Source: an uncultured Rubripirellula sp.
GTDB taxonomy: Bacteria; Planctomycetota; Planctomycetia; Pirellulales; Pirellulaceae
Assembly (NCBI GenBank): GCA_938075415.1
Contig: CALJHC010000003.1
Span: 992,001 to 1,056,000, forward strand
DNA: 64,000 nucleotides
Direction of reading: 5' to 3'
Below the pieces are notes generated by a model. The model was given only the letters and a program-made list of their open reading frames with translations, made no database searches and was not told the origin of the DNA. This document shows, piece by piece, positions 1-9,109 of the stretch; within the stretch, counting starts at the first letter, position 1, and each line of letters starts with the position of its first letter. The translations under genes and the position numbers were made by a program.

Positions 1-421
1 GCGCCACCGCGCGGCAAACCGTCTCGTCGGTCACCAACCCCAATTGAGAAGTCTCGGTCAACCACAGACGCTTGGATTACCTTAAAGAACTCTGGTTTTC
101 TGTCACTAACCTCCATCAATTGCGTCGAGATTGCCGAGCAGTGTAAAGCTGTCGGCGAATAACAGAAAGCGTAAACGAGGAATGATGTCGCATTTACCAA
201 CGCAAATAACCGGAAGATCAGTTTAGTGGGCATGGCTCTCAGTTTCTCAATAATGATGACCAGAACAAAAACAATGACATTCAAGATCAAAATGATGCTG
301 TCCAAAAGTCAGCAAAAAGCAATCCGAATCAGCAACCGCCCTAGAACTTATCTTTCTCTACCCACTAATCCACGTCATACTCCCCTTAAATAATCTGACT
401 AACCTGCTTGGAGAGCGCGAA
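1..421. other. Left-edge region with no recognisable gene
   Basis: The first 421 bases hold no gene I can recognise. A forward frame is open from base 1 to a TAA at 160-162, and a reverse frame is open from an ATG at 116 to the left edge. Either could be the end of a gene cut by the window, and the sequence does not decide between them. Bases 210-344 read as a Q/N/D-rich peptide without a start codon. The last 20 bases hold the Shine-Dalgarno of asnB (GGAGAG at 410-415). Confidence 0.4.
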
Positions 422-2329
422 ATGTGTGGCATCACGGGGGCAATTTGGCTTGACCCTCAACAAGCGATCTCTCGGGAATTGCTTGCGAAAATGACTGATG
501 TCGTTGCTCATCGAGGCCCAGATGAGTCAACATTATGGCATAACAGCGATCATCGTGACCCGTATGGAAAAAACATCGGTGTTGGCCTTGGATTTCGACG
601 CCTGAGTATCATTGATCTGGAAGGCGCGCAACAACCACTGAGTAATGAAACAGAGCAAGTTCGCCTGGTTTTCAATGGCGAAATCTATAATTACCAGTCA
701 CTTCGAAAACGACTGCAGGGTGCTGGCCATCAATTCAAAACGAACGGTGATGGAGAAACCATTCTTCACCTCTACGAGGACCTAGGGACGAAGTGTTTTT
801 CAGAATTAAATGGAATGTTTGCTCTGAGCATCTGGGACGCTGATCGCAACCGACTGATTCTCGCTCGTGATCGAATTGGACAAAAACCACTCTATTATGC
901 TTTTAAGAACAATCGATTTGTATTCGGTAGTGAATTAAAAAGCCTTACACAGGTCGAAGGTATCTGTGAGAAGATCAATCAGAAAGCGATCGACAATTTC
1001 TTGACCTATCAGTACATCCCTCACCCCGAGACAATCTGGGAGGGTGTTTACAAATTACCACCCGGTCACTTTTTGATCTTTGAGAATGGGTCCATCCAAG
1101 TTGAAAAATATTGGAAGATTAATTTAGTCAACGAAAATCCTATCTCAGAAAATGATGCTGTCGAACAACTTAGAGATCTATTCAGTGACTCCGTTCGACT
1201 TCGATTGCAAAGCGACGTTCCGCTTGGCTCATTTCTCTCTGGCGGAATCGACTCTTCACTGGTGACGGCTGAAGCTCAAAAACTCATGGATGATCCCGTC
1301 AGGACATTCAGCATTGGGTTTCCAGTAGCTGATTTTGATGAAACAGCCTATGCAGCCCAAGTTGCTCACCACTTAGGAACATCACACCAACGGTTTGAAG
1401 TACAACCCAATGGTGTTGAGATTCTCGACAAATTAGTTTGGCACTATGACGAACCTTTTGGCGACTCCTCAGCCGTTCCAACATGGTACCTTTCGGAGTT
1501 GACTCGAAGAGAAGTGACCGTTGCCTTATCGGGTGATGGTGGTGACGAACTTTTCGCTGGTTACGAACGGTACCGGGCACTGTGGCTGAGCCAAAAACTA
1601 CAAAGGCTCTTCCCAGTTCATCGTTTTCCGGGCATTAACCTGCTGCAACGGCTACCAGACTCAAATCGTCGAAAATCCTTGGTACGTCGAGCAAAAAGAT
1701 TCCTGGAGGCTTTTGGGCAAGAAACCCCTCGCCGATATCTCAATTGGTTGCAAATCTTTCCAGAAACATTGCGAGGGTCACTCTATCGTGACGAATTTGT
1801 AGAAACACTTCCCGATGAAGATCCATTTGATTTCCTCGAGCAGAACTGGTCCATGAGCCAAGGTAGAGACGTTGTAACGCGAGCGTCGCTAACAGATCTT
1901 CAAACCTATTTACCCTGCGACCTATGTACCAAAGTAGACATAGCTTCAATGGCTCACGGCCTTGAGGTTCGACAGCCATTCCTAGATCATAGGCTTGTAG
2001 AATTCGCTGCCTCGCTTCCGGTAAGACATAAATTCAGAGGAAAAAGAGGTAAACTCATACTCCAAAAGGCATTCGAAAAGAAAATCCCCAAGGAGATATT
2101 CACTCGGCAAAAGATGGGTTTTGGAATACCTATTGGCGGTTGGTTTCGGAACGAATTGAAACCGTTAGTTCACGATACACTTCTGACAGATGATGCTCGT
2201 ACAAGCCAGTTCTTTCGCCAAGAGACAGTCTCAGAACTATGCCGCTCCCACGAATCAAATGAGCAAAATCACGGATACCGTCTTTGGAACTTGCTGATCC
2301 TAGAGACATGGCTTAGGCGATGGACCTAG
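422..2329 (+). CDS. asnB: Asparagine synthase (glutamine-hydrolysing)
   Basis: This enzyme makes asparagine from aspartate, ATP and glutamine in the cytoplasm. The protein (635 aa) starts MCGITG, so Cys2 is the N-terminal nucleophile of a class II glutamine amidotransferase domain (about residues 2-200, with the VFNGEIYNY motif). The synthetase domain follows, with the ATP-pyrophosphatase loop SGGIDSS near residue 272 and GDGGDELF near 370. The length fits the family. The start is firm because Cys2 must follow Met1 and GGAGAG lies six bases upstream. It stands alone, convergent with the kinase operon. Members of this family also amidate sugars or peptides in capsule or exosortase clusters, but nothing nearby suggests that role here. 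Confidence 0.93.
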   Translation: MCGITGAIWLDPQQAISRELLAKMTDVVAHRGPDESTLWHNSDHRDPYGKNIGVGLGFRRLSIIDLEGAQQPLSNETEQVRLVFNGEIYNYQSLRKRLQGAGHQFKTNGDGETILHLYEDLGTKCFSELNGMFALSIWDADRNRLILARDRIGQKPLYYAFKNNRFVFGSELKSLTQVEGICEKINQKAIDNFLTYQYIPHPETIWEGVYKLPPGHFLIFENGSIQVEKYWKINLVNENPISENDAVEQLRDLFSDSVRLRLQSDVPLGSFLSGGIDSSLVTAEAQKLMDDPVRTFSIGFPVADFDETAYAAQVAHHLGTSHQRFEVQPNGVEILDKLVWHYDEPFGDSSAVPTWYLSELTRREVTVALSGDGGDELFAGYERYRALWLSQKLQRLFPVHRFPGINLLQRLPDSNRRKSLVRRAKRFLEAFGQETPRRYLNWLQIFPETLRGSLYRDEFVETLPDEDPFDFLEQNWSMSQGRDVVTRASLTDLQTYLPCDLCTKVDIASMAHGLEVRQPFLDHRLVEFAASLPVRHKFRGKRGKLILQKAFEKKIPKEIFTRQKMGFGIPIGGWFRNELKPLVHDTLLTDDARTSQFFRQETVSELCRSHESNEQNHGYRLWNLLILETWLRRWT

Positions 2330-2420
2330 GCACGACTACCAACCGGTAACAATTCGTTGAATTGCAAAAGATTCGTAGCCGGTTAATTAATAAAACGCGA
2401 ATCTGATCCAAGGATGTTGG

Positions 2421-3023
2421 TTACTTAACCTTTGGTGCAACCAACAATCGCGAAAGCGTGACGGTACCAATAACGAGACTTACAAAGACGCACCCCAGGC
2501 CGGCGCTCAGGTACCAAAGTCTTTTTGCGATGATTGAATTCCAACTTTTCCTTTCCAAGTAACCGATTGCGTCTTCGGTCAGGCACAACTCAGCGGCTTG
2601 CTCATAAAACCTGTTGTCACCCTGCTTGAGTTCACCTTCATAAGATTGCCTCAAGAATTTTTCATTGATTTCTTGATCCGACAAATCAGCTAACAGGTAC
2701 GTCACCCTACCCTCCTTTGACGACCAATCTTTCACCAAACTTTCTACGGCGATACGCTTCATCACACGAAGCGATTCGGTGGCATCCTTCTTACTGAGAC
2801 TTGGCACACTAACAACGACAACACATCCGTCGACTTGGGTCTTCGTCAAACTATTGGAAACCCAAACCGGTCGTGTTGGTGGGTATTCATAATGGTCCAA
2901 TGGTGCTACAGATAATTCCGTGGATTCACTAGCTTGTTCTTCCGCAGCAGTCGTGTGAAATCCGCTTAAAACAAGAATGCCGAAAAGAGACCAATGAACT
3001 TTTGAAAAACATGCGGCAATCAT
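2421..3023 (-). CDS. Small membrane protein coupled to Ser/Thr kinase, function unknown
   Basis: I do not recognise this 200-aa protein. I start it at the ATG at 3023, which overlaps the stop of the upstream kinase in the sequence ATGA; a longer open frame would run back inside the kinase gene. From this start the N-terminus is a clear signal peptide or anchor (IAACFSKVHWSLFGILVLSG, then an AEE-type cleavage region). A soluble domain of about 130 residues follows, then one C-terminal membrane helix (about 170-192) and a short basic tail. The domain is thus probably periplasmic and tail-anchored. The four-base overlap argues for joint translation with the kinase, so a role as sensor or partner of the kinase is a reasonable inference only. 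Confidence 0.7.
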   Translation of the reverse strand: MIAACFSKVHWSLFGILVLSGFHTTAAEEQASESTELSVAPLDHYEYPPTRPVWVSNSLTKTQVDGCVVVVSVPSLSKKDATESLRVMKRIAVESLVKDWSSKEGRVTYLLADLSDQEINEKFLRQSYEGELKQGDNRFYEQAAELCLTEDAIGYLERKSWNSIIAKRLWYLSAGLGCVFVSLVIGTVTLSRLLVAPKVK

Positions 3024-4891
3024 CCCCAAGCCTCTGATTGATTTTTTGTGTAATCCGAAATCATGCCATCTCTTGTCTGTTGATTGAACCATTTTGATGT
3101 GATCTGCGTTACCAGAACAGCGCCACCCGCAAACAGCATTCCGGCGGGCTGACGAATCGGTAAACTCTGATGAATCAACCATTCGACAACCACCGCAACA
3201 AGCAACATCCACAAACTGACTCGATTAGTCCTTATTGGATCAACCAATTTCCACCAACGAAGCGAGAAGAATAAGATTGCAAAATGTGATACAAACGCCA
3301 GGACATTAGGGACATTGTCTGAATACATCATCTCGGGTAACACCGTTGCATCAACATCTCGCGTTGCACCACCTTGCCAATCCAGCATTAAGAACTGGTC
3401 GACGAAAAAAGCAAGCAAACCGAAGATCATCCCACTCGCACCAAGAAAAAGTCGCCGATTCAATTCCCCCTCTTCTGATCCAGCCCATCTCTTGCCAACG
3501 GCGTGTAGACCAATCGCAGCAATGGTTATCATGGTAACCACCCAAGCATAGGGCGCAATGTTGAAGGAGTTAACTGGCATCGATTCAACCTGCAGAGAGA
3601 AGGTGATCAAGCCAAAAACTGTTGCCGCAGGTATCACTCCGGTAGAGTCCTGAATCCACTCTTTTGCCAACTCACCCGTTTTCCGTCGATCAAGATTGAT
3701 ACGCAAAGCTTTGCGCCAATTGCTTGAATTAACAGGATAGTGGATCGGTACTCCATCACTCGACACGGCGCTGATCATGACGCTCGTGTCACTAAAAGCT
3801 GATGAGAAAATTTTCGTGATCAAAAAATAGGGTAAATAGCAGAGGGCAGCGATCATGAGCACGATCGAAAAAAGGATTGGATTGAAAAACAAACCCAGCA
3901 CGATGACACCTGCAACCAATAATTTGGCGGACTCGGATGGATCCCCCTTACTGCTGTGAGACCGATCACTTTTCATCATCCGCCGTGACGCAACACCGTC
4001 GCTTAACGGGTATCCCTGAGAACCCAACTCATCTGCACGGGGCGGCAAGGAATCCGTTGTGTGGACATATTCGGCAATAACAACCGCGTCTGAATCAACC
4101 CCGCTTGTAATCGACTCCAATGCATCCAACAGATGTTGCATGGACGGATAGCGACTCTTTGGATCTTTTTGCAAACATCTTTCGACGACGACACGCTCTG
4201 GTCCCGCGAGAGAATCAAGTTGAGGTTCCGCAGTTAGGTGCTTCATGAGAATCTCATTCTTTGTCTCTCCATCAAAAGGGAGCTCACCGGTCAATAATTC
4301 GTAGAAGATGACCCCAACAGCATAAATATCGACTCCGGGACCATATTCACCGTTACCAACCTCGGGTGCCATGTAGTGAACAGTTCCCACGCTATCCGTG
4401 TGCCCAAGCCGATCAGATGCTGAGATGCACTTGCTAAGACCATAATCACCAACCTTGATGGTCCCGAGATCGTCGAAAACATTCGCAGGCTTTAAGTCTC
4501 GGTGAATAACGCCTGACTGGTGTAAATGACGAACCCCTTTTGACATTCCTTTTATCCAACGGATTGCATCTTCACGAACCAAACCGCCAGGTGATTCATC
4601 AAGACGCTGCCGCATATTGGGTCCAGAGACATACTCCATCACAACCCAGGATTGCTCATCTTCACTCTGGCAAATATCAAACAGTGAAACCAGATTCGCA
4701 TGTTTTAAATTCAGGCATTGCGACGCGCCTCTAAGTTCGACCTCCAAATGTCGCTGAATACACTTTAACGCTACTTCTTTGCCAGAATCACTCAACGCAA
4801 AATAGACTTCTCCAAAACCACCGACACCAATACCGCGTTGGATTTTGTAACGCGATAGCGGAGATTGTCCTGAGGAGTACGTGAAGCTCAT
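3020..4891 (-). CDS. Membrane-associated serine/threonine protein kinase (PknB-like)
   Basis: The N-terminal 270 residues form a Hanks-type kinase domain: glycine loop GVGGFGEVY (22-30), ATP lysine in VALKC (K43), catalytic loop HRDLKPANV (130-138), the metal motif as DYG (149-151) instead of DFG, and APE (175-177). All catalytic residues are present, so it should be active. A linker of about 50 residues precedes several hydrophobic segments from about residue 325 onward, giving a multi-spanning C-terminal half. The 623-aa protein lacks the PASTA or TPR sensor domains of many bacterial kinases. The downstream gene overlaps its stop by ATGA. Target proteins cannot be told from sequence. Confidence 0.9.
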   Translation of the reverse strand: MSFTYSSGQSPLSRYKIQRGIGVGGFGEVYFALSDSGKEVALKCIQRHLEVELRGASQCLNLKHANLVSLFDICQSEDEQSWVVMEYVSGPNMRQRLDESPGGLVREDAIRWIKGMSKGVRHLHQSGVIHRDLKPANVFDDLGTIKVGDYGLSKCISASDRLGHTDSVGTVHYMAPEVGNGEYGPGVDIYAVGVIFYELLTGELPFDGETKNEILMKHLTAEPQLDSLAGPERVVVERCLQKDPKSRYPSMQHLLDALESITSGVDSDAVVIAEYVHTTDSLPPRADELGSQGYPLSDGVASRRMMKSDRSHSSKGDPSESAKLLVAGVIVLGLFFNPILFSIVLMIAALCYLPYFLITKIFSSAFSDTSVMISAVSSDGVPIHYPVNSSNWRKALRINLDRRKTGELAKEWIQDSTGVIPAATVFGLITFSLQVESMPVNSFNIAPYAWVVTMITIAAIGLHAVGKRWAGSEEGELNRRLFLGASGMIFGLLAFFVDQFLMLDWQGGATRDVDATVLPEMMYSDNVPNVLAFVSHFAILFFSLRWWKLVDPIRTNRVSLWMLLVAVVVEWLIHQSLPIRQPAGMLFAGGAVLVTQITSKWFNQQTRDGMISDYTKNQSEAWG

Positions 4892-5211
4892 TGTTTCTTT
4901 CAGCGGATAGTTCTCTATTGACTTTTAAGATGGCATATCGATTTAAAGAGCGATGCAACAAGCTGAATTAACGGACCATGGGTCAATTGTTGATATATGT
5001 CAGGTGCGTTGTCGAGGATTCCGTCATAATTTTTCTCCGAAGCAAGGTTAAGCAATTACGGTTGCAAATGAAATTTCCGGGTATCAACCTTGCAGAACAC
5101 TCATCTTAAAACAATCAAATGTGGCCAACAGTCTCGAGATCTTATCGTCCGCTTTTTGGAGAGATTCATTCCATGGTTATGCTCCCAATAAGCTGTTTCG
5201 GCGGTTCGACG
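4892..5211. other. Intergenic region upstream of the kinase operon
   Basis: These 320 bases lie between the kinase start and the stop of the FHA-like gene, both on the minus strand. The region should contain the kinase promoter, but I see no convincing -35/-10 pair, no terminator hairpin with a T-run and no small gene. Open frames in it lack protein-like character. Confidence 0.4.
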
Positions 5212-5790
5212 TCACCCCATTTCTATTGTCAACGATAAGTCGTCGAAAGACTGTTGAACACCGATCTGCAGCAAACTCGTTCTATCATCGCTCAGGCTTC
5301 GAACCATCCATTGCTTTCCCCGATGAATCAACAAAAATCGGCTATCCAAGGCATCGCACCGCAAATGACAGTCGGATTCTGGACCGATGATCAAACCATC
5401 TCTAACTAATAAAATTTGGTCGACATGACCAGCAAATCGGTGAGGCGACCTCAGTGTCAGGACAGAGGATTCTGATAATTGCGACGGTCGAGCATAGTGG
5501 ACAATGGCCGAACCTTTTGTCTCAATACAATCTCCATCCTGCAAAAGCTTGGGAGATTCATCCAATATTTCTTGAATCCAGAAATCGTCAGAACCCCTTC
5601 GCTGAATCTTTCCCTCGCACCTAGAAAGATTGGCAACAATCGCAATATCAGCAAGTGAATCGGAACTGGATGAATGACATCCCAAGGTAATTTCAGATGC
5701 CAGAAGCGCTAAAAAACCAGCACAGCCATCAATCCATATTTGATAACGATTGGGGTTCTTCAGCGGGATGTCTGGCATCGAGCGACTCAT
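5212..5790 (-). CDS. Hypothetical protein with possible FHA-like C-terminal domain
   Basis: This 192-aa protein has one hydrophobic segment near residues 20-40 (ending at a cysteine in TLGCHSSS), then a C-terminal region with the spacing of a forkhead-associated domain: a hydrophobic strand LLVRDGLIIGPESDCHLRC, followed by SRFLLIHRGKQWMVRSL. FHA domains bind phosphothreonine, so a link to the nearby Ser/Thr kinase is tempting, but the assignment is by eye and the canonical GR..S.H residues are only partly kept. I prefer the ATG at 5790 to the GTG at 5817 because AAGGA lies nine bases before it. It follows the coiled-coil gene by about 50 bases on the same strand, which suggests an operon. Confidence 0.6.
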   Translation of the reverse strand: MSRSMPDIPLKNPNRYQIWIDGCAGFLALLASEITLGCHSSSSDSLADIAIVANLSRCEGKIQRRGSDDFWIQEILDESPKLLQDGDCIETKGSAIVHYARPSQLSESSVLTLRSPHRFAGHVDQILLVRDGLIIGPESDCHLRCDALDSRFLLIHRGKQWMVRSLSDDRTSLLQIGVQQSFDDLSLTIEMG

Positions 5791-5841
5791 CGCGTTTGCT
5801 TCCTTTTCATCACGCACTTAATCTTTTACTTGCTATGCGCA

Positions 5842-6654
5842 TCAGTTCAATTGAATTGATGCAAACGCTTCCGCAGCAGAAAGATCCTCAGACGAACCCA
5901 GAAAACTTGCTATTTCATCAAGTAGTTCTTCATCGTTTGGAACATCCAACTCGATTTCGTCAAAATATACGCTATCGACCACCAATGATTCCTCACGCAC
6001 ATCGATCCGAATAGCGATTTCATCGAGTAGTTCTCGTGTCCGCGAAAGGTGGCTATCGTCGAGGCTAACCTCACTCGTTGTCTGCGCGACACGAAGAGCG
6101 CCGAGTCGAGCCTGCAAATTTTCAACTTCCACCTCCAGTTGCCGCTTAGCATCCATCATGGAAGTCATTCGATCCTGAGCGGCAAGCAGTGAAGATTCAC
6201 GCGCTCGCAAAATCTGATTGAGTTTGTCCGTGGTAGCAGATTTTGTTTTGAACCGCTTGAAGCGACTACCCAAATCAGCTTTTACTTGAGCGGATGTATA
6301 GGTTTTACCTGCGTAGGTGTACTGATTGACGCCCTCTTTCAAATCAGATGTTAAGCGTGTGATCTCATTCCTACTTTTTTCCAGCCCTGCACTGGCATCG
6401 CTGTATTGACTCTCCAAGCGAGAAACCTCCACCTTTTCTCTTGCAATCCGAATGGCGTTCTCTTCGATTTCTGGCTTGAGATCCGAAATCATTTGTCGAG
6501 CTCGTTTTATCTCCCATTCAAGCGGCATGACATCCGTTGTTGAGGTCTGCAACCAATCAACACCGCAACGGGCGTAACTAAAAAGTGGGACACCCAGTGT
6601 AAGCGTCGAAAGAAGCGTTGCTGCTCCACCTGCGATTATGACCTTCTTAAGCAT
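5842..6654 (-). CDS. Coiled-coil membrane-anchored protein, unknown function
   Basis: The 270-aa product begins MLKKVIIAGG followed by a hydrophobic stretch (about 4-27), acting as an anchor or signal. A short linker leads into charged heptad-rich helices from about residue 45 to 205, broken near residue 110 by a Gly/Tyr-rich turn (YTYAGKTYTS). The C-terminal tail is very acidic (SVYFDEIELDVPNDEELLDE). Proteins of this layout are frequent in planctomycetes and somewhat recall PspA-like envelope-stress proteins, but I cannot assign a family. It is the first gene of a likely two-gene unit with the FHA-like protein downstream and is divergent from the DUF1080-PhoD gene. Confidence 0.7.
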   Translation of the reverse strand: MLKKVIIAGGAATLLSTLTLGVPLFSYARCGVDWLQTSTTDVMPLEWEIKRARQMISDLKPEIEENAIRIAREKVEVSRLESQYSDASAGLEKSRNEITRLTSDLKEGVNQYTYAGKTYTSAQVKADLGSRFKRFKTKSATTDKLNQILRARESSLLAAQDRMTSMMDAKRQLEVEVENLQARLGALRVAQTTSEVSLDDSHLSRTRELLDEIAIRIDVREESLVVDSVYFDEIELDVPNDEELLDEIASFLGSSEDLSAAEAFASIQLN

Positions 6655-6908
6655 TTTCGTTCCTCATTTTTGCGTGTTTTACGGCTAGAAACCCGGGGGC
6701 GGACACCCGACTTGTTGTCCACCACACCGAGCTATTCGCCGAAGAAGTCTGAATCTTGGTAAAAAATGGCGTTGCTTTTCTTTTTTTTGACAAATAAAGA
6801 AATAGGTCCCTTTACCGCAAAATATCCACCAATGCCTTATAAACAGGCCGACACGCAAACCAACACAACTCGATCCAGCTTCTAATTGCCAAAAACCCAC
6901 CCGTCGAC
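6655..6908. promoter_or_regulatory. Divergent promoter region
   Basis: These 254 bases separate two genes that start in opposite directions, so both promoters must lie here. An A/T-rich block around 6778-6800 (a run of T on the plus strand) is the most notable element. No specific operator or sigma-factor site could be assigned by eye. Confidence 0.35.
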
Positions 6909-9047
6909 ATGAACACTCACCCACTACCACGAGCCATTTCTTGGCTTGTTTTGCCTCTGCTGATCTCATTGGAGACGGTTTATTCTGCTGATGAACATCA
7001 ACAAGTGGAAAATGAGAATCGTGACTTAGTAACCCTCGCAAAGTGGTACGACCCTGCATTCTGGTTAACCGTCGACGGCAAGCCTCCTGGGATGAACTGG
7101 GAGTTTGACAACGAAGAAATTCGACTCGTCAAGCCTCGCGGAGGTTCCGGCAGTCTACTAAGCCAACCACTTCCTAAAAATTTCGAACTCTCTTGGAAAT
7201 GGAAACTCAATGCTGGTACCAATTCAGGACTTAAATACCGTGTGCAGAAATCTGGTTCAAAATGGCTTGGGCTTGAATTTCAGATGATTGATGAGAAACC
7301 GAAGAGTAGCAGCAAATCAAGCACCGCTTCGATTTATGATCTTGTCGCACCCCTCAAAGAAAAAGTACTTCATCCGGCTGGCACTTGGAATCATTCAAAG
7401 GTCATTGCATCTGGCGATAAAATCCAACATTACCTGAATAACCAATTGGTCGCAGAAGCAATCACGCAAGGGCCAAACTGGGATTCTGAAATTGCAAAAA
7501 GCAAATTCTGGGGCGTATCTAATTTTGGCAGGATCTCGAATGACCAGCGAATCATGCTCACAGATCATGGTGGAAAAGTCATTTTCAAAGATTTTCAAGG
7601 CAGCACCTTGGCGGAGCCTGGACCTGTTGTGCCAGTAAAATCCGGACCCTATTTAGCAAATGGCATTCGCAATGGCTGGGTTGACCAAACCTCCGCCGTC
7701 ATCTGGACCCGCACAACGCAGAACGCGCAAATAAAACAAAGCGGTTCACAGTTCATCCAAATCGGCGAATCCGTCTATCGACGCCTTGCGCAAAGTGGAA
7801 CTGCAGAAGAATGCCTTGAATCGCAGCTGCCTGATGGAGCAACGCTTAGTGAAATGATAGGAGCTTGCCCTGGTGTCTCAGGTGAGGTTCGTTTGAGCTA
7901 CTTTCCCGAAAAGCAAACAAAAGCAATTAAGAGCACAAAATGGAAATCGACAAGTGCCAAAGATGACTTCACCGCTCAATGGCATATCAAGGACCTTGTG
8001 CCTGATCGTCAATATGCTGTCATCATTGAAGCAAGAGCATCCGGCAGCCAGAACCTCACAGCTGTCTATCGAGGCAGTTTAAGAACAGCGCCGTCGATAA
8101 ATCAGAAAAAATCAATCAATTTCTGCATGACCACCTGCCATGATTTCTTTCGACGTGATGACGGTTTCTCGGGACATAAAATCTATCCGAGCATGACAAG
8201 GCTACAGCCAGATTTCATGGTTCATGCGGGTGACATCGAGTATTACGACAAGCCGCAACCGTGGGCCCTCACGCTCGAATTAATGCGTTTCAAATGGAGC
8301 CGTATTTTCTCCCTTCCGAATAATCGACAGTTCTATGGAACGCATACGTCCTACTTCATAAAAGATGACCATGACACGCTTAAAAACGATTGTTGGCCGG
8401 GCCAACGTTATGGCTCGGTTACTTTTGAACAGGGCAAGCAGCTTTTCAACCTTGAACAATTCCCCAGCAAACCACAACGTTATCAAACGATTCAGTGGGG
8501 ACCGGATCTGCAAATCTGGCTGCTTGAAGGACGCGATTTTCGCAGTCCAAATACGATGATGGATGGTCCTGAAAAAACCATTCTCGGATCTAAGCAAAAA
8601 GAGTGGCTAGCTGAGACTCTTCAGGCATCAAAGGCACAATTCAAGATCATCTTCAGTCCAACACCTATCGTTGGACCCGACCGTCGAAACAAAAAAGACA
8701 ACCACGCCAACGAAACGTTTGCCCATGAGGGTGAACAACTTCGAAGAATGATTGCTTCTGTAGAAGGAGCGATTGTTTTTTGTGGGGATCGACACTGGCA
8801 ATATGCTTCAGTCGATCGAACCAATGGTCTGTGGGAATTTGGCTGCGGACCTGGCAGCGAAAAACATCAATTTGGCTGGAGAGAAGGCGAGCTACACCCA
8901 AGTCATGAGTTTCTCAGGGTGGCTGGTGGTTTCTTATCGGGCGAGCTCACTTACCCGTTCGGGGATCAAGCCGCACCACAATTGAGCTTACGACATCATA
9001 AGGTAACCGGCGAGGTTGTCAGTGAATTCAATTTCACTGATCAATGA
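6909..9047 (+). CDS. Exported DUF1080 / PhoD-like metallophosphatase fusion
   Basis: The 712-aa protein starts with a signal peptide ending near ...VYSADE (about residue 26). Residues 45-235 form a DUF1080 (3-keto-disaccharide hydrolase / laminin-G-like beta-sandwich) domain. From about residue 250 it continues as an alkaline phosphatase D-like domain: HAGDIEYYD near 438, the metal motif KDDHDTLKND near 484, and FCGDRHW near 625, matching the PhoD calcineurin-like metal ligands. It should act outside the cytoplasm on phosphoesters, with the N-terminal domain perhaps binding a glycan. DUF1080 domains are very common in planctomycetes; joining one to PhoD is less ordinary. It is transcribed alone. 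Confidence 0.88.
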   Translation: MNTHPLPRAISWLVLPLLISLETVYSADEHQQVENENRDLVTLAKWYDPAFWLTVDGKPPGMNWEFDNEEIRLVKPRGGSGSLLSQPLPKNFELSWKWKLNAGTNSGLKYRVQKSGSKWLGLEFQMIDEKPKSSSKSSTASIYDLVAPLKEKVLHPAGTWNHSKVIASGDKIQHYLNNQLVAEAITQGPNWDSEIAKSKFWGVSNFGRISNDQRIMLTDHGGKVIFKDFQGSTLAEPGPVVPVKSGPYLANGIRNGWVDQTSAVIWTRTTQNAQIKQSGSQFIQIGESVYRRLAQSGTAEECLESQLPDGATLSEMIGACPGVSGEVRLSYFPEKQTKAIKSTKWKSTSAKDDFTAQWHIKDLVPDRQYAVIIEARASGSQNLTAVYRGSLRTAPSINQKKSINFCMTTCHDFFRRDDGFSGHKIYPSMTRLQPDFMVHAGDIEYYDKPQPWALTLELMRFKWSRIFSLPNNRQFYGTHTSYFIKDDHDTLKNDCWPGQRYGSVTFEQGKQLFNLEQFPSKPQRYQTIQWGPDLQIWLLEGRDFRSPNTMMDGPEKTILGSKQKEWLAETLQASKAQFKIIFSPTPIVGPDRRNKKDNHANETFAHEGEQLRRMIASVEGAIVFCGDRHWQYASVDRTNGLWEFGCGPGSEKHQFGWREGELHPSHEFLRVAGGFLSGELTYPFGDQAAPQLSLRHHKVTGEVVSEFNFTDQ

Positions 9048-9078
9048 ACTGAGCGAGTAAATGATTCCGTTATTTTGA

Positions 9079-9102
9079 GTGACTTTGAGAATTAAAAGTC
9101 AC
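9079..9102. terminator. Hairpin between convergent genes
   Basis: GTGACTTT and AAAGTCAC form a perfect 8-bp stem around an 8-base loop, about 30 bases after the stop of the DUF1080-PhoD gene and just before the stop of the opposing protease gene. No long T-run follows in either direction, so it is only a possible bidirectional terminator. Confidence 0.35.
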
Positions 9103-9109
9103 GATTGAT

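Noticed and set aside
1-162. Forward open frame at the left edge ending in TAA, and a reverse frame from ATG 116 to the edge
   Set aside because: Both are cut by the window and neither translation shows a family or convincing protein features, so neither can be called.
210-344. Q/N/D-rich peptide frame upstream of asnB
   Set aside because: Looks protein-like but has an in-frame stop just before it and no start codon; could be a remnant, but not supportable as a gene.
6685-7059. 124-aa minus-strand frame overlapping the DUF1080-PhoD start
   Set aside because: Lies antisense to a clear signal peptide and first domain; its Cys/Arg/Trp-rich translation is typical of a shadow frame.
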